From NCBI GenBank assembly GCA_049325275.1, contig JBMOLU010000008.1, positions 1 through 64,000 on the forward strand: a stretch of 64,000 nucleotides of DNA, read 5' to 3'. The notes beneath the pieces were generated by a model. It had not been told where the DNA came from and did not search any database. It was given only the letters and a program-made list of their open reading frames with translations. Every line of letters starts with the position of its first letter. Positions within the stretch are counted from its first letter, which is position 1. A program made the position numbers and the translations under genes. The DNA is from CAIQJJ01 sp049325275 (GTDB lineage Bacteria; Chloroflexota; Anaerolineae; Anaerolineales; UBA4823). Of this stretch, positions 32,829 through 41,741 are shown piece by piece.

Positions 32829-34099
32829 CCGCACCCTCCGCCCGTTCCCGAACAGCCCGCACCGCAGGCAAAGGTTTCTCGCTTCACATGGTGAGAAATC
32901 CCTTTTCCGGCATCTAAGGCATACATGATTTCGGTAACCATGCCTTCCACTTCCAGCACCTGCACCCCGCTTTCTACCAACACCCGCCTGGGATTAGGAC
33001 CGATGCCGTTAACGAGCAGAGTATGGCAGTCGCCGATCAGGTCGGCCAGCGCCAGCCAACGCTGGTCCCCTGCCCCTCGGGACGGCGTCGGGCGAATGGA
33101 CACGAGGTCGATACCATCGGGTGTTTTGGCGTAAACGTAGACCTGCTCGGCTTCGCCCAGGTGCTGGTTGACGAGCATTCCTTCCCGGCTGGTCGCGGCC
33201 ATATAGGGCCGGGCAGGCGTTGGGTGGGCTACCGACGAGGCATCTGCCAACAAGCCCTCTATCGGCAAAAACGATTGAAAGTCCGGAATGCCGGTTTCGC
33301 CCAGCAAGCCCACCGCGTCGGCCCGGCAGCGCGTACAGTGGCGCATTTGTGGAATGTGGCGGCCGGCAAGCTGGCGGATGTGGTGGACGAGGGCTGCGTC
33401 CGGTTCTGGGAGATTTGCAAAAGCGGAGCCTTCGACGGCATAGACGGGAATGCAGTTAAGAATATCCACCTTGCGTTCGGCCATTGCGGCAGCAATTTCT
33501 TCGACGTGGTGGTCGTTGATGCCCGGCATGATCACCGTATTGACCTTGACCGTCACCCCCATGGCCTTCATCTCCGCAATGGCAGCCAACTGATTTTCGA
33601 GCAGGATGCGTGCGGCTTCTTCGCCGCGGTAGACGCGCTTTCCGTAGCGTACCCAACCGTAAATTTGCGCGCCGATTTTTGCATCGACGGCGTTGACGGT
33701 CACGGTAACGTGGCTGACATGCAGCCGTGCCAGGGCGGCCGCCTGCGAAGACAGCGCTAACCCGTTCGTCGCCACGCACAGCAGCATGTCGGGGTACGCA
33801 GCCCGTACGAGATTCAGCGTTTCGATGGTTTCATCCGGATTGGCAAAGGGATCGCCCGGGCCGGCGATACCGACGACGGCAATGTCCCGGCGCGCCTGCA
33901 AAGCTTGCTTGAGATAGGCCAGGGCCATCCCTGGCGAAAGCACGTGGCTGGTCACGCCAGGCCGGCTTTCATTGACGCAATCATACTTACGCGAACAAAA
34001 ATTGCACTGCACGTTGCAGCGCGGCGCCACCGGCAGGTGAATACGGCCGTGTTTCAAGCGGGCATTTTCGTTGAAGCAAGGGTGATTTTCCAGATTCAT
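32825..34099 (-). CDS. nifB: Nitrogenase cofactor biosynthesis protein NifB (radical SAM plus NifX-like domain)
   Basis: 424 aa. The radical SAM cluster motif is C28-x3-C32-x2-C35 (RCNVQCNFC), followed by the NifB-specific SRKYDC, ESRPGVTS and GIAGPGDPFANPDET motifs and later HCTRCRADAVG. The C-terminal 120 residues (PYMAATSREGMLVNQHLGEA, split from VLEVEGMVTEIMYAL) form a NifX/NafY-like cofactor-binding domain. NifB converts [4Fe-4S] units and SAM-derived carbide into NifB-co, the precursor of FeMo-co. The start has GGAGG 8 nt upstream. A structured 116-bp spacer separates it from nifN, whereas most other junctions overlap. Confidence 0.97.
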   Translation of the reverse strand: MNLENHPCFNENARLKHGRIHLPVAPRCNVQCNFCSRKYDCVNESRPGVTSHVLSPGMALAYLKQALQARRDIAVVGIAGPGDPFANPDETIETLNLVRAAYPDMLLCVATNGLALSSQAAALARLHVSHVTVTVNAVDAKIGAQIYGWVRYGKRVYRGEEAARILLENQLAAIAEMKAMGVTVKVNTVIMPGINDHHVEEIAAAMAERKVDILNCIPVYAVEGSAFANLPEPDAALVHHIRQLAGRHIPQMRHCTRCRADAVGLLGETGIPDFQSFLPIEGLLADASSVAHPTPARPYMAATSREGMLVNQHLGEAEQVYVYAKTPDGIDLVSIRPTPSRGAGDQRWLALADLIGDCHTLLVNGIGPNPRRVLVESGVQVLEVEGMVTEIMYALDAGKGISHHVKRETFACGAGCSGTGGGCG

Positions 34100-34215
34100 G
34101 TGTGTTTCCTCCGTAAGGCGGAACGTGTTCCGCAACCAACAACATTTGCGCAGCGAAGCAAATGCGGCCGAGTAATACGCTGCCGGCCAGAACTGCCGGG
34201 GCACCGAAAAGCAGA
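34100..34215 (-). other. Structured nifN-nifB intercistronic spacer
   Basis: Three inverted repeats: GCGGAAC-gt-GTTCCGC (34118-34133) just upstream of the nifB ribosome site, CATTTGC...GCAAATG (34143-34164), and CCGGC...GCCGG near 34183-34199. It is the longest spacer between the nif genes and may affect mRNA stability or nifB translation. Confidence 0.6.
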
Positions 34216-35571
34216 TCACATATAGGCATAGCCGATTTCGCTGCTGCTTTGGCGATGCTCGATCAGAGCATTGACCACGCGATCGAACAACTGCTGTGCG
34301 CCGTGATAACCCACGTGCAACACCCTGGCCCCGCCGAAACGGTCATGCAGCGGGAAACCAACCCGAACCAACGGCACGTTCATCTCCCGCGCCAACGAAT
34401 AACCTTTACTGTTGCCCACGATCAGTTCCACGCCGAGGTGCTTTGCCGCCTCACCGATTGCATAAAAATCCGCGCCCGAAAGCGCCCGAACGTGCAGGCT
34501 GTCGAAGCGGGGCACTACCCGGCGCAGCGCCGTCTCGAAGAACTCGCTCTTTCCACCGGAGGCGCACAGCACCGGATGAACGCCGATCTCGCTCAGGAAG
34601 GCCGCCAGGCCAACGACCAGGTCTTCTTCACCGTAAACGGCGGCGCGCACCCCGGAGACGTACTTGTGCCCATCCACGTAAGCGTCGATCAGGCGGGCGC
34701 GCGCTTGCGCATACGCATCAGGCATCGGCCTGCCGCTGATCGAGACCAAAGCATCGAAGAACGGGTCGCTTTCTCGCACGCCGATCGGCAGTCCGAGGCT
34801 ATTACAGGGCACACCAAAGCGCTCCTTGAGCAGCTTTGCGGCGCTTCTGCCCTCGGACAGCACCCACCCCAGCTCCAGGCTGGCCGTGGCGCAGGCCATC
34901 TGGCGGATCGCTTCCAACGGCGTGCCACCCGGCGGAATTTTTTGGTAGCTGTCCCATTGACCGCCGTCCAGCGTCTGGGCGTAGTCGGGCAGCAAGGTGA
35001 AAGGCAGGCCGAAATCGGCCAGGATGGCCTTGAAGTGACGCAGGTCGGCGGGGGAGAGGATGCCAGGGAAGAGATTGACACCGCCGACCTGCATCTCTGC
35101 CGTGAGAGTCACCTGGCGCGTCAGGGCTTCGACGGCAAGCAAAACGGCGCGGTGGAAACCATCAGCGTGCGTACCGCAGTAGCTGGGCGTCGGTACGTGC
35201 AGCGTCAGGGTGGGTGACAGACGCTCGGCTGCGTATTCCCGCAGCAAACCCGGCACATCGTCCCCGATCGTTTCCGCCAGGCAGGTCGTGGCGATACCGA
35301 TCACATCGGGCGCATACTGGCGGGCGATGTTGTCAAGGGCCGTTTTCAGGTTGGAAGCGCCGCCAAAGATGGCTGCATCTTCAGAGAAGTTCGAGGAGGC
35401 AATATCTACCGGCTCCTTGAAGTGGCTGATCAGATAACGCCGGATGTAAGTCGCGCAGCCCTGCGAACCGTGCAGCAAGGGCACGGCCCCGGCGATGCCT
35501 TTGAAGGCCAACGCCGCCCCGAGCGGCGCACACAGCTTGCACGCATTTTGGGTGACTGGAGAGGCGCTCAT
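34216..35571 (-). CDS. nifN: Nitrogenase cofactor scaffold subunit NifN
   Basis: 451 aa. The N-terminus has the P-cluster-type cysteines of the NifK/NifN family: NACKLCAPLGAALAFKGI, LHGSQGCATYIRRYL and ATTCLAETIGDDV. FKEPVDIASSNFSEDAAIFGG is typical of NifN. With NifE it forms the tetramer on which NifB-co is matured to FeMo-co. ATG overlaps the nifE stop as ATGA. In Clostridium pasteurianum nifN and nifB are fused; here they are adjacent but separate. Confidence 0.95.
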   Translation of the reverse strand: MSASPVTQNACKLCAPLGAALAFKGIAGAVPLLHGSQGCATYIRRYLISHFKEPVDIASSNFSEDAAIFGGASNLKTALDNIARQYAPDVIGIATTCLAETIGDDVPGLLREYAAERLSPTLTLHVPTPSYCGTHADGFHRAVLLAVEALTRQVTLTAEMQVGGVNLFPGILSPADLRHFKAILADFGLPFTLLPDYAQTLDGGQWDSYQKIPPGGTPLEAIRQMACATASLELGWVLSEGRSAAKLLKERFGVPCNSLGLPIGVRESDPFFDALVSISGRPMPDAYAQARARLIDAYVDGHKYVSGVRAAVYGEEDLVVGLAAFLSEIGVHPVLCASGGKSEFFETALRRVVPRFDSLHVRALSGADFYAIGEAAKHLGVELIVGNSKGYSLAREMNVPLVRVGFPLHDRFGGARVLHVGYHGAQQLFDRVVNALIEHRQSSSEIGYAYM

Positions 35572-36965
35572 CCCTCACCCCCGGCCCATCCGCCTCCGGG
35601 TGAGGAGGGAAGCGATGTGGAGGAGCTGCGACGCGGCACCAGGTCCCATACCGGGCTGGTCACCGTGGCATGGACTTCGCGGGCGAAATTGACCATGCCT
35701 TCGAACCCCGCCAGCGGAATTTTACGCTCGTGGTTGTGATCGCAAAAACCAATGCCGAGTTTGTAAGCAATCGGGCGTTCCTTGACGCCACCGATCAGCA
35801 AATCGGCCTTCTTTTCGAGGATGTACTTGGACAATTCCAGTGGGTTGGCGTCATCGATGATGACGGTACCCGGGCCACACATCGTGCGCAGGCGGTCGTA
35901 GTCTGCTGGGCTGCCGGTTTGCGAACCGGCCAGGACGACATCCATGCCAAGGGTGCGCAGTGCCTTGATCAACGAGAATGCCTTGAAACCACCGCCGACG
36001 TAAATGGCGGCCTTTTTTCCTTGCAAGTCCTTGCGGTAGGCTTCCAACTGCGGGTAAATGGCGCCGACTTCGTCACGCACCAGCGCCCGCGTGCGCGCCA
36101 GGATCTCGGGGTTGTTGGCACGAAAGTGATCGGCCACCGTGTACAGGGCGCGCGAGGCATCTTCCAGCCCAAAGTACGAAACGTGGATGAAGGGGATGTC
36201 GTATGCATCTTCCATCATCTTGGCCAGGCGCGTCATCGAGCCGGAGCACTGCACCACATTGAGCGCGGCGCCGTGAGCGCGTTGGATCTCTGCTACACGG
36301 CTGTCACCGGTCATCACCGAAACGACTTGCACGCCCATGCGCTGGTAGTAGCGGCGGATGATCCAGGCTTCCCCTGCCAGGTTGAACTCGCCCAGAATGT
36401 TGATGCTGAAAGGGCCGATGCCTTCCGTCTCGCCCCGGCCGATCAACTTGAAGAGCGCTTCACAGGCGGCCGCATAGCCGTCTTTCTTGGTACCCTTGAA
36501 GCCTTCGGAGTGCACCGCCAGCACCGGGAGGCCTTTTTCGCCGGCCACGCGTTTGCAGACTGCATCTACATCGTCACCGATCAGACCGGTGATGCAGGTG
36601 GCATAGACGAAGGCCGCCTTGGGCCGGTATTGGTCGATCAACGCGACGAGCGCCTGATAGAGCTTACCTTCACCGCCAAAGATCACTTCCTGTTCCTGCA
36701 AGTCGGTCGAAAAGCTCAGGCGGTGCAACTGCGGCCCGGAGGATAGCGCGCCGCGGATATCCCACGTGTAGGCAGCACAGCCGATCGGGCCGTGAACCAG
36801 GTGCAGGGCATCGGCAATCGGGTAAAGCACAACACGCGAACCACAAAAGACGCACGCACGCTGGCTGACCGAACCGGCCAGGCTGGTTTTCTCGCAGTCG
36901 ATCTTGAAAGGCTGTGCGCCGACTTCGTGAACTTGCGATTGGCGGGAAGGGAGAAGTGTGATCAT
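35568..36965 (-). CDS. nifE: Nitrogenase cofactor scaffold subunit NifE
   Basis: 465 aa from the chosen ATG. Family motifs: RACVFCGSRVVLYPIADALH, VHGPIGCAAYTWDIRG, FSTDLQEQEVIFGGEGKL, ATCITGLIGDDVDAVC and VQCSGSMTRLAKMM. It pairs with NifN. The start is uncertain: no strong ribosome site precedes ATG 36965, and the frame is open for 22 more codons through the hairpin repeat. The C-terminus carries a Ser/Pro/Gly-rich tail (SSSTSLPSSPGGGWAGG) beyond the usual end, leading into the nifN overlap. The tail may be disordered. Confidence 0.95.
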   Translation of the reverse strand: MITLLPSRQSQVHEVGAQPFKIDCEKTSLAGSVSQRACVFCGSRVVLYPIADALHLVHGPIGCAAYTWDIRGALSSGPQLHRLSFSTDLQEQEVIFGGEGKLYQALVALIDQYRPKAAFVYATCITGLIGDDVDAVCKRVAGEKGLPVLAVHSEGFKGTKKDGYAAACEALFKLIGRGETEGIGPFSINILGEFNLAGEAWIIRRYYQRMGVQVVSVMTGDSRVAEIQRAHGAALNVVQCSGSMTRLAKMMEDAYDIPFIHVSYFGLEDASRALYTVADHFRANNPEILARTRALVRDEVGAIYPQLEAYRKDLQGKKAAIYVGGGFKAFSLIKALRTLGMDVVLAGSQTGSPADYDRLRTMCGPGTVIIDDANPLELSKYILEKKADLLIGGVKERPIAYKLGIGFCDHNHERKIPLAGFEGMVNFAREVHATVTSPVWDLVPRRSSSTSLPSSPGGGWAGGEG

Positions 36966-36993
36966 AGTCTTTTGGGGAATGGGTTGGAGATGG

Positions 36994-37028
36994 ATGCGTG
37001 AGGCGTGATGCCTATTTTGCTCACGCAT
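36994..37028 (-). repeat. Hairpin in the nifK-nifE spacer
   Basis: ATGCGTGAG (36994-37002) and CTCACGCAT (37020-37028) pair perfectly over 9 bp. The region is rich in GTGATGC/GCGTGAG heptamer-like units resembling those at 26141-26175. It may stabilise or process the nifHDK message. Confidence 0.6.
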
Positions 37029-37034
37029 CACGTT

Positions 37035-38414
37035 TCACATCACCAACTCGAACTCAACCTCCGACGAATCGCGGTCTTTGCGGTCAAGCAGGGTATTGAG
37101 GATTTGCTCCAGCAGGCGCAGGCCGCCGCGATAACCGACCGTCGGGAAGAAGGCGTGGCCGACACGATCGAGGATTGGGAAACCGTAACGGATGAAGGGA
37201 ATGTCTTCGTCGCGGGCGATGTATTTAACGTAGGTGTTGCCCATCAACAGATCGACCGGGTCATTCTTGATCCATTGGTGGAAGAGGAACATGTCGCCGG
37301 CGGCGCGCACGTTGACGGGATGGGGAACGTCTTTGGTGATGGCGCGGATACGGTCTTCGAACTTGGCATCTGGTGAACCGGTCACGATGTGGATCGGCCA
37401 CATATCCAGCGTGACGAGAAACTCCGTCAGCGAGACGAGCTGATCGGGATCGCCTACCAGACCCACCTTCTTGTGGTAGAAGTACTGGTGCATGTCGGCG
37501 ATCACGTCGAGCAGCTGGCCGCGTTCGTACGTCAGCGTGTCGGGCACTTGCACGCCGGCCACCTGGCGCAGGGTATCGACGAAAACGTCGGTGGCATGCA
37601 GGCCGATGGGCAGGTCGAGCATCTCGCAAGGCACACGATAGCGGGTGTCCAGTGCCACGCCCGCCGGGCCGGAAGCCAGGCGGCCGAGGGCGAGCGTCCC
37701 CAGGCTGCCGCCGGTCAGCGCCATCTCATCCACCGTGACGCCGCCTGCGGGATACATATTGAAGCGCCCGGTCATCGGGCCGTTGAGCACGCGCGACGTG
37801 TCGGGGAAGACGATGCTTTTGATGCCCAGCTCGGCGACGATACGCTTGATCTCCTGGATATCGGCAGGCTCCACGTAACCGGGGATGATGTTGAGGCGGT
37901 TTTCCTTCCGGTGGCCGTTCGGCTGCGCCAATTGTTCGACCATCGAGCGCGTCATGTTGGCAAATCCGGTGACGTGCGAGCCGACGTAGCTGGGCGTGTT
38001 GGTGTAGATAACGTGTTTGCCACGCGGGATCTTGCCCTCGACGCCAGCCTTGCTAACGATCTGGTTGATGTCGTCGCCGATGGTTTCGGAAAGGCAGGTG
38101 GTGTGGACGGCGATCACATCGGGGTTGTAGATGGTGAAGATGTTCTCGATGGCTTGCAGCAGATTGGCTTGCCCGCCGAAGACGGAGGCGCCTTCGGTGA
38201 ACGAACTGGTGCCCGCCATGACCGGTTCTTTGTAGTGCCGGGTGAGCGTGCTGCGGTGGTAAGCGCAGCAGCCCTGCGAGCCGTGGCTGTGCGGCAGGCA
38301 GTTATGCAAGCCCAGGGCAGCATACATGGCGCCGATCGGCTGGCAGGTCTTGGCGGGGTTGATGGTCAAGGCCGAACGTTCGGCGATCTGGGGGGTGGTG
38401 TGTCGTAGTAACAT
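37035..38414 (-). CDS. nifK: Nitrogenase molybdenum-iron protein beta chain
   Basis: 459 aa, the short form without the N-terminal extension of Azotobacter and Klebsiella NifK. P-cluster cysteines are C24 (KTCQPIGAM), C49 (HGSQGCCAYHR) and C107 (TTCLSETIGDD). RHYKEPVMAGTSSFTEGASVFGG and TPSYVGSHVTGF are typical. With NifD it forms the alpha2beta2 MoFe protein that reduces N2. The start is placed at ATG 38414, with GGAG 8 nt before it, 5 bp after the nifD stop; an ATG five codons upstream overlaps nifD. The short form matches the clostridial/methanogen group. Confidence 0.97.
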   Translation of the reverse strand: MLLRHTTPQIAERSALTINPAKTCQPIGAMYAALGLHNCLPHSHGSQGCCAYHRSTLTRHYKEPVMAGTSSFTEGASVFGGQANLLQAIENIFTIYNPDVIAVHTTCLSETIGDDINQIVSKAGVEGKIPRGKHVIYTNTPSYVGSHVTGFANMTRSMVEQLAQPNGHRKENRLNIIPGYVEPADIQEIKRIVAELGIKSIVFPDTSRVLNGPMTGRFNMYPAGGVTVDEMALTGGSLGTLALGRLASGPAGVALDTRYRVPCEMLDLPIGLHATDVFVDTLRQVAGVQVPDTLTYERGQLLDVIADMHQYFYHKKVGLVGDPDQLVSLTEFLVTLDMWPIHIVTGSPDAKFEDRIRAITKDVPHPVNVRAAGDMFLFHQWIKNDPVDLLMGNTYVKYIARDEDIPFIRYGFPILDRVGHAFFPTVGYRGGLRLLEQILNTLLDRKDRDSSEVEFELVM

Positions 38415-38419
38415 CGGGT

Positions 38420-40072
38420 TTACTCCCATACGAACTTCGCTGGAAGTTCGGGGTTCTTTTGCCAGGGAGCCTGGAGGTAGCACCATACTTTGCTGTTGAG
38501 CATGCGATCGATCTCGTAGTAGAAGTTGATGGCGCCCTTGAAACCGGCATACGGCCCGCCGTAGTCGTAACTGTGGAGCTGCTTGAGCGGCACGCCGCTT
38601 TTCTGCACCACGTACTTTTCTTTGATCCCGGCGCAGAAGATGTCGGGCTTGTAAAGCTCGAGCAGCTTCTCGCTCTCGTACTGGCTGATGTCGTCGATGA
38701 CCAGGGTTTCCGCCTCCATTTCGGCCATCATGCCCTCGTATTCGGCAAAGGTCAGCCCTTCGGCGGCCAGACGGGCCAGTTCCTCTGGAGATTTGCGCGG
38801 CCGGAACTTGACCGGGTCCGGTCCGACTTCCAACTCCTCGATATTTTTGCTGTCTGCATCTACCTTGATGTGGGGCAGCATCTGGCGACCTTCGTAGTCG
38901 TCGCGGTGAGCGAACTCGTATCCGGCAGCCAGTGTCTTCATACCCAGCTCTTTGAACAAGTCCTGGTAATGGTGGGCGCGCGAGCCGCCGACGAAGAGCA
39001 TGGCGGTCTTGCCGGCAGTACGGGGACGAACGTCTTCCAGTGCGGCGTGGACGGCGGGCATTTCCTCCGCGATGACGGCCTCGACGCGTTCGATCAACTC
39101 GGCATCGCCGTAGTATTGGGCGATCTTGCGTAGCGACTTGGCGCTGGCCTCGGCCCCGATGAAGTTGACTTTGATCCACGGGATGCCGTACTTCTTTTCC
39201 ATCATCTCGGCAACGTAATTGATCGAACGGTGGCACATGATCAGATTGACGTCGGCGGTGTGCGCGTTGGCGAAATGGTCGATGCTCGAATTGCCGCTGA
39301 AGGTGGCCACCAGGCTGATGCCGCATTTCTCGAAGATACGCTCGAGTTCGAAGGCGTCGCCGCCGATGTTGTACTCGCCGAGCAAGTTGACGCGGTATTG
39401 GCCGGGGCCGATCGTGTCGTCCAGGCCGATAACGTGCGTAAACAGGCCGTTGTTGGCAATGTGATGCCCTGCCGACTGGCTGACGCCACGGTAGCCTTCG
39501 CAGCTGAAGCCGAAGACGTTGATACCGAGTTTTTCTTTCATCTCACGCGCCACGGCGTGCACATCGTCGCCGATCAGCCCAACCGGGCAGGTCGCAAAGA
39601 TGCTGATCGCCTTAGGGTGGAAAGTATCGTAGGCTTCCTGAATGGCCTGCTTGAGCTTGCGTTCGCCGCCGAAGACGATTTCCTGTTCCTGCATGTCGGT
39701 GGTGAAACAATAGGTCATGAAGTTGTGGCCGTCGGGGCTATCGGCCGGATTCGTCTGGTTGCGGCGGGTGAGCCAACTGTAGAAGCCACAGCCGACCGGC
39801 CCATGAGTGATATTGATAATGTCACGCGTCGGTCCCAGCACCACACCCTTGCAGCCGGCATAGCAGCAGCCACGCTGGGTGATGATGCCCGGGGTGGTCC
39901 GCACGTTGGACGAAACTTCCGGCACGCGGCCGTCTTCGCTTTTTGCGTTGACGACGATTTGTTTGGCGCGTTTGCGGGCCACCTTGACAGGATACTCGGC
40001 CAGCAATTCTTGCCTGGCTTCACCCGGCGAGACGATTGCTTCGGGGGTAGTAGTTTTCCGATCGGTGTCCAT
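38420..40072 (-). CDS. nifD: Nitrogenase molybdenum-iron protein alpha chain
   Basis: 550 aa. P-cluster ligands C69, C95 and C162 (RGCCYAGCKG, GPVGCGF, ATCPVGLIGDD), FeMo-co ligands C280 (IMCHRSINY) and H500 (QLHSYDYGGPYAGF), and substrate-site residues Q199 and H203 (GVSQSAGHH) are all present, so the enzyme should be active. Residues about 400-455 form an insertion (IKVDADSKNIEELEVGPD and following) shared with Clostridium pasteurianum NifD and absent from proteobacterial NifD. This places the enzyme in the anaerobe-type Mo-nitrogenases rather than the Vnf or Anf types. GAGG precedes the ATG. Confidence 0.98.
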   Translation of the reverse strand: MDTDRKTTTPEAIVSPGEARQELLAEYPVKVARKRAKQIVVNAKSEDGRVPEVSSNVRTTPGIITQRGCCYAGCKGVVLGPTRDIINITHGPVGCGFYSWLTRRNQTNPADSPDGHNFMTYCFTTDMQEQEIVFGGERKLKQAIQEAYDTFHPKAISIFATCPVGLIGDDVHAVAREMKEKLGINVFGFSCEGYRGVSQSAGHHIANNGLFTHVIGLDDTIGPGQYRVNLLGEYNIGGDAFELERIFEKCGISLVATFSGNSSIDHFANAHTADVNLIMCHRSINYVAEMMEKKYGIPWIKVNFIGAEASAKSLRKIAQYYGDAELIERVEAVIAEEMPAVHAALEDVRPRTAGKTAMLFVGGSRAHHYQDLFKELGMKTLAAGYEFAHRDDYEGRQMLPHIKVDADSKNIEELEVGPDPVKFRPRKSPEELARLAAEGLTFAEYEGMMAEMEAETLVIDDISQYESEKLLELYKPDIFCAGIKEKYVVQKSGVPLKQLHSYDYGGPYAGFKGAINFYYEIDRMLNSKVWCYLQAPWQKNPELPAKFVWE

Positions 40073-40073
40073 G

Positions 40074-40454
40074 TTACACCTCGTCGATGGCGGCGTCGCC
40101 GCTCTCGCCGGTGCGGACGCGCACGGCATCCATCACCGGCATGACAAAAATACGCCCGTCACCCGACTGCCCGGTCTGGTTCACCCTGAGGATCGTCTTG
40201 ACCGTTTTTTGCACCAGTTTGTCAGGCACGACCACGGAAAGCATGCGCTTGGCGATCAGGCGCTGGCCGGCCCCCAGGAGGGCGATGGCTTCTTCGTGGC
40301 CCTGGCTGGCACCGTCGAGCAGGCTTAAATCCACGCGGGTGTTGCCGCGGCCGAGTACGTCTTTGCCGGTGATGGAAGAAATGCCCGCTTCGGCCAGGGC
40401 GCGCTTGGTCTTGTTCATCATGCGCATACGGATGACTGCCATCACTTCTTTCAT
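40074..40454 (-). CDS. nifI2: PII-family nitrogenase regulator NifI2
   Basis: 126 aa. PII fold: MAVIRMRMMNKTKRALAEAG at the start, a long T-loop region (TGKDVLGRGN...LLDGASQGHEE) and DGRIFVMPVMDAVRVRTGE at the end. NifI1 and NifI2 form a complex that binds NifDK and blocks it when fixed nitrogen is available, with relief by 2-oxoglutarate and ATP. It overlaps the nifI1 stop (ATGA) and ends 1 bp before the nifD start. The larger T-loop and length distinguish it from NifI1. Confidence 0.95.
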   Translation of the reverse strand: MKEVMAVIRMRMMNKTKRALAEAGISSITGKDVLGRGNTRVDLSLLDGASQGHEEAIALLGAGQRLIAKRMLSVVVPDKLVQKTVKTILRVNQTGQSGDGRIFVMPVMDAVRVRTGESGDAAIDEV

Positions 40455-40807
40455 GGTTTGGCTCCTTCCAGCACTTCATCATCCGTTTCTTTGACGCCGG
40501 TGCTGATCGTGTAAACTTCTTCTACCTCGGTCACGAAGATCTTGCCGTCGCCAAAGGCACCCTTTTCACCGCTGCGGGCAGCCTGCATGATAGTTTTGAC
40601 GACGTAGTCTTTATCCGGGTTACGCACGACGATCATCAACTGCTCCTTGGGGATTTCATCGTAGGTGATATCGCCGATTTTGATGCCGCGCTGCTTGCCG
40701 CGGCCAACCACAGAAAACTTGGTCACCGCCGGGAAACCCGCATCTTTGAGAGCGGTCAGCACGGCGTCGGTTTTTTCGGGTCGAACGATGGCGCGAATGA
40801 GTATCAT
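40451..40807 (-). CDS. nifI1: PII-family nitrogenase regulator NifI1
   Basis: 118 aa. MILIRAIVRPEKTDAVLTAL, FPAVTKFSVVGRGKQRGI, KEQLMIVVRNPDKDYVVKTI and FGDGKIFVTEVEEVYTISTG are standard PII segments with a T-loop of the NifI1 type (GIKIGDITYDEIPKEQ). It lies 15 bp after nifH. The nifH-nifI1-nifI2-nifD order is the arrangement known in methanogens and clostridia, where the pair provides rapid ammonia switch-off of nitrogenase without ADP-ribosylation. No draT or draG is in the window. Confidence 0.95.
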   Translation of the reverse strand: MILIRAIVRPEKTDAVLTALKDAGFPAVTKFSVVGRGKQRGIKIGDITYDEIPKEQLMIVVRNPDKDYVVKTIMQAARSGEKGAFGDGKIFVTEVEEVYTISTGVKETDDEVLEGAKP

Positions 40808-40822
40808 CAGGTTTTCCTCTAA

Positions 40823-41647
40823 TTAATTGAAAAGTCCGTATTCAATCAACAGGTTTTCCAGTTCGTTGATCTCCAGCGGCTTGGGAATGACCAGCATCGC
40901 GTTGTCCTCGATCTTGCCGGCCAGGGTGCGATACTCATCAGCCTGGATATGGGTAGGCTCATATTCGATCACCGTCTTGCGGTTGATCTCGGCGCGCTGC
41001 ACCATATTGTCACGCGGCAGAAAGTGGATCATCTGCGTACCGAGTTTCTCGGCAAAGGCTTCGATCATCTGGCGTTCGTTATCCACTTTGCGGCTGTTGC
41101 AGATCAGCCCGCCCAGGCGCACCCCGCCCGCCTCGGCAAACTTGACGATGCCCTTGCAGATGTTGTTGGCGGCGTACATGGCCATCATCTCGCCTGAAAC
41201 GACGATGTAAATCTCCTGGGCCTTGCCTTCCCGGATCGGCATGGCGAAACCGCCGCAGACCACGTCACCCAGTACGTCGTAGAAGGCATAATCGAGGCAT
41301 TCGCCTTCATCGTAAGCGCCCAACTGTTCGAGCATATTGATCGACGTGATGATGCCACGGCCGGCGCAGCCAACGCCCGGCTCCGGCCCGCCCGATTCGA
41401 CGCAGACGACGCCTTTGAAGCCGGTCCTACTGATGTCTTCCAACTCGACGCTCTCGCCTTCAGAGCGCAGCGTGTCGAGTACGGTATTTTGCACCAGCCC
41501 GCCGAGCAGCAGACGGGTCGAATCGGCCTTGGGATCGCAGCCGACGACCATGACCTTGCGGCCCTTCTCGACCAGCCCGGCCACCGTGTTTTGGGTGGTG
41601 GTCGACTTGCCAATGCCGCCTTTGCCGTAAATGGCGATTTTTCTCAT
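40823..41647 (-). CDS. nifH: Nitrogenase iron protein (dinitrogenase reductase)
   Basis: 274 aa. The P-loop YGKGGIGKST, switch I VVGCDPKADSTRLLL, the cluster-ligand Cys and ADP-ribosylation Arg in VGCAGRGIITSINML, and the second ligand Cys in LGDVVCGGFAMPIREGKA are intact. It donates electrons to NifDK with ATP hydrolysis and also acts in FeMo-co maturation. AGGAGG lies 6 nt before the ATG; an upstream in-frame extension of 42 codons is non-protein. It is the first gene of the cluster, and the upstream 420 bp must contain its promoter. No sigma-54 type -24/-12 element (TGGCAC-N5-TTGC) was seen there. Confidence 0.98.
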   Translation of the reverse strand: MRKIAIYGKGGIGKSTTTQNTVAGLVEKGRKVMVVGCDPKADSTRLLLGGLVQNTVLDTLRSEGESVELEDISRTGFKGVVCVESGGPEPGVGCAGRGIITSINMLEQLGAYDEGECLDYAFYDVLGDVVCGGFAMPIREGKAQEIYIVVSGEMMAMYAANNICKGIVKFAEAGGVRLGGLICNSRKVDNERQMIEAFAEKLGTQMIHFLPRDNMVQRAEINRKTVIEYEPTHIQADEYRTLAGKIEDNAMLVIPKPLEINELENLLIEYGLFN

Positions 41648-41741
41648 TGCAAACCTCCTGCAAAAAACCTGGGGCTCGTGGAAGCCAATACCGGCTTCCC
41701 AAAAGCCAAAGATGGGATCGAACAGGCGGCAGTTGGCGTGA

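Noticed and set aside
38417..39326. Long N-terminal extension of nifK
   Set aside because: It lies inside nifD in another frame and is Arg-rich; NifK homology begins just after the nifD stop.
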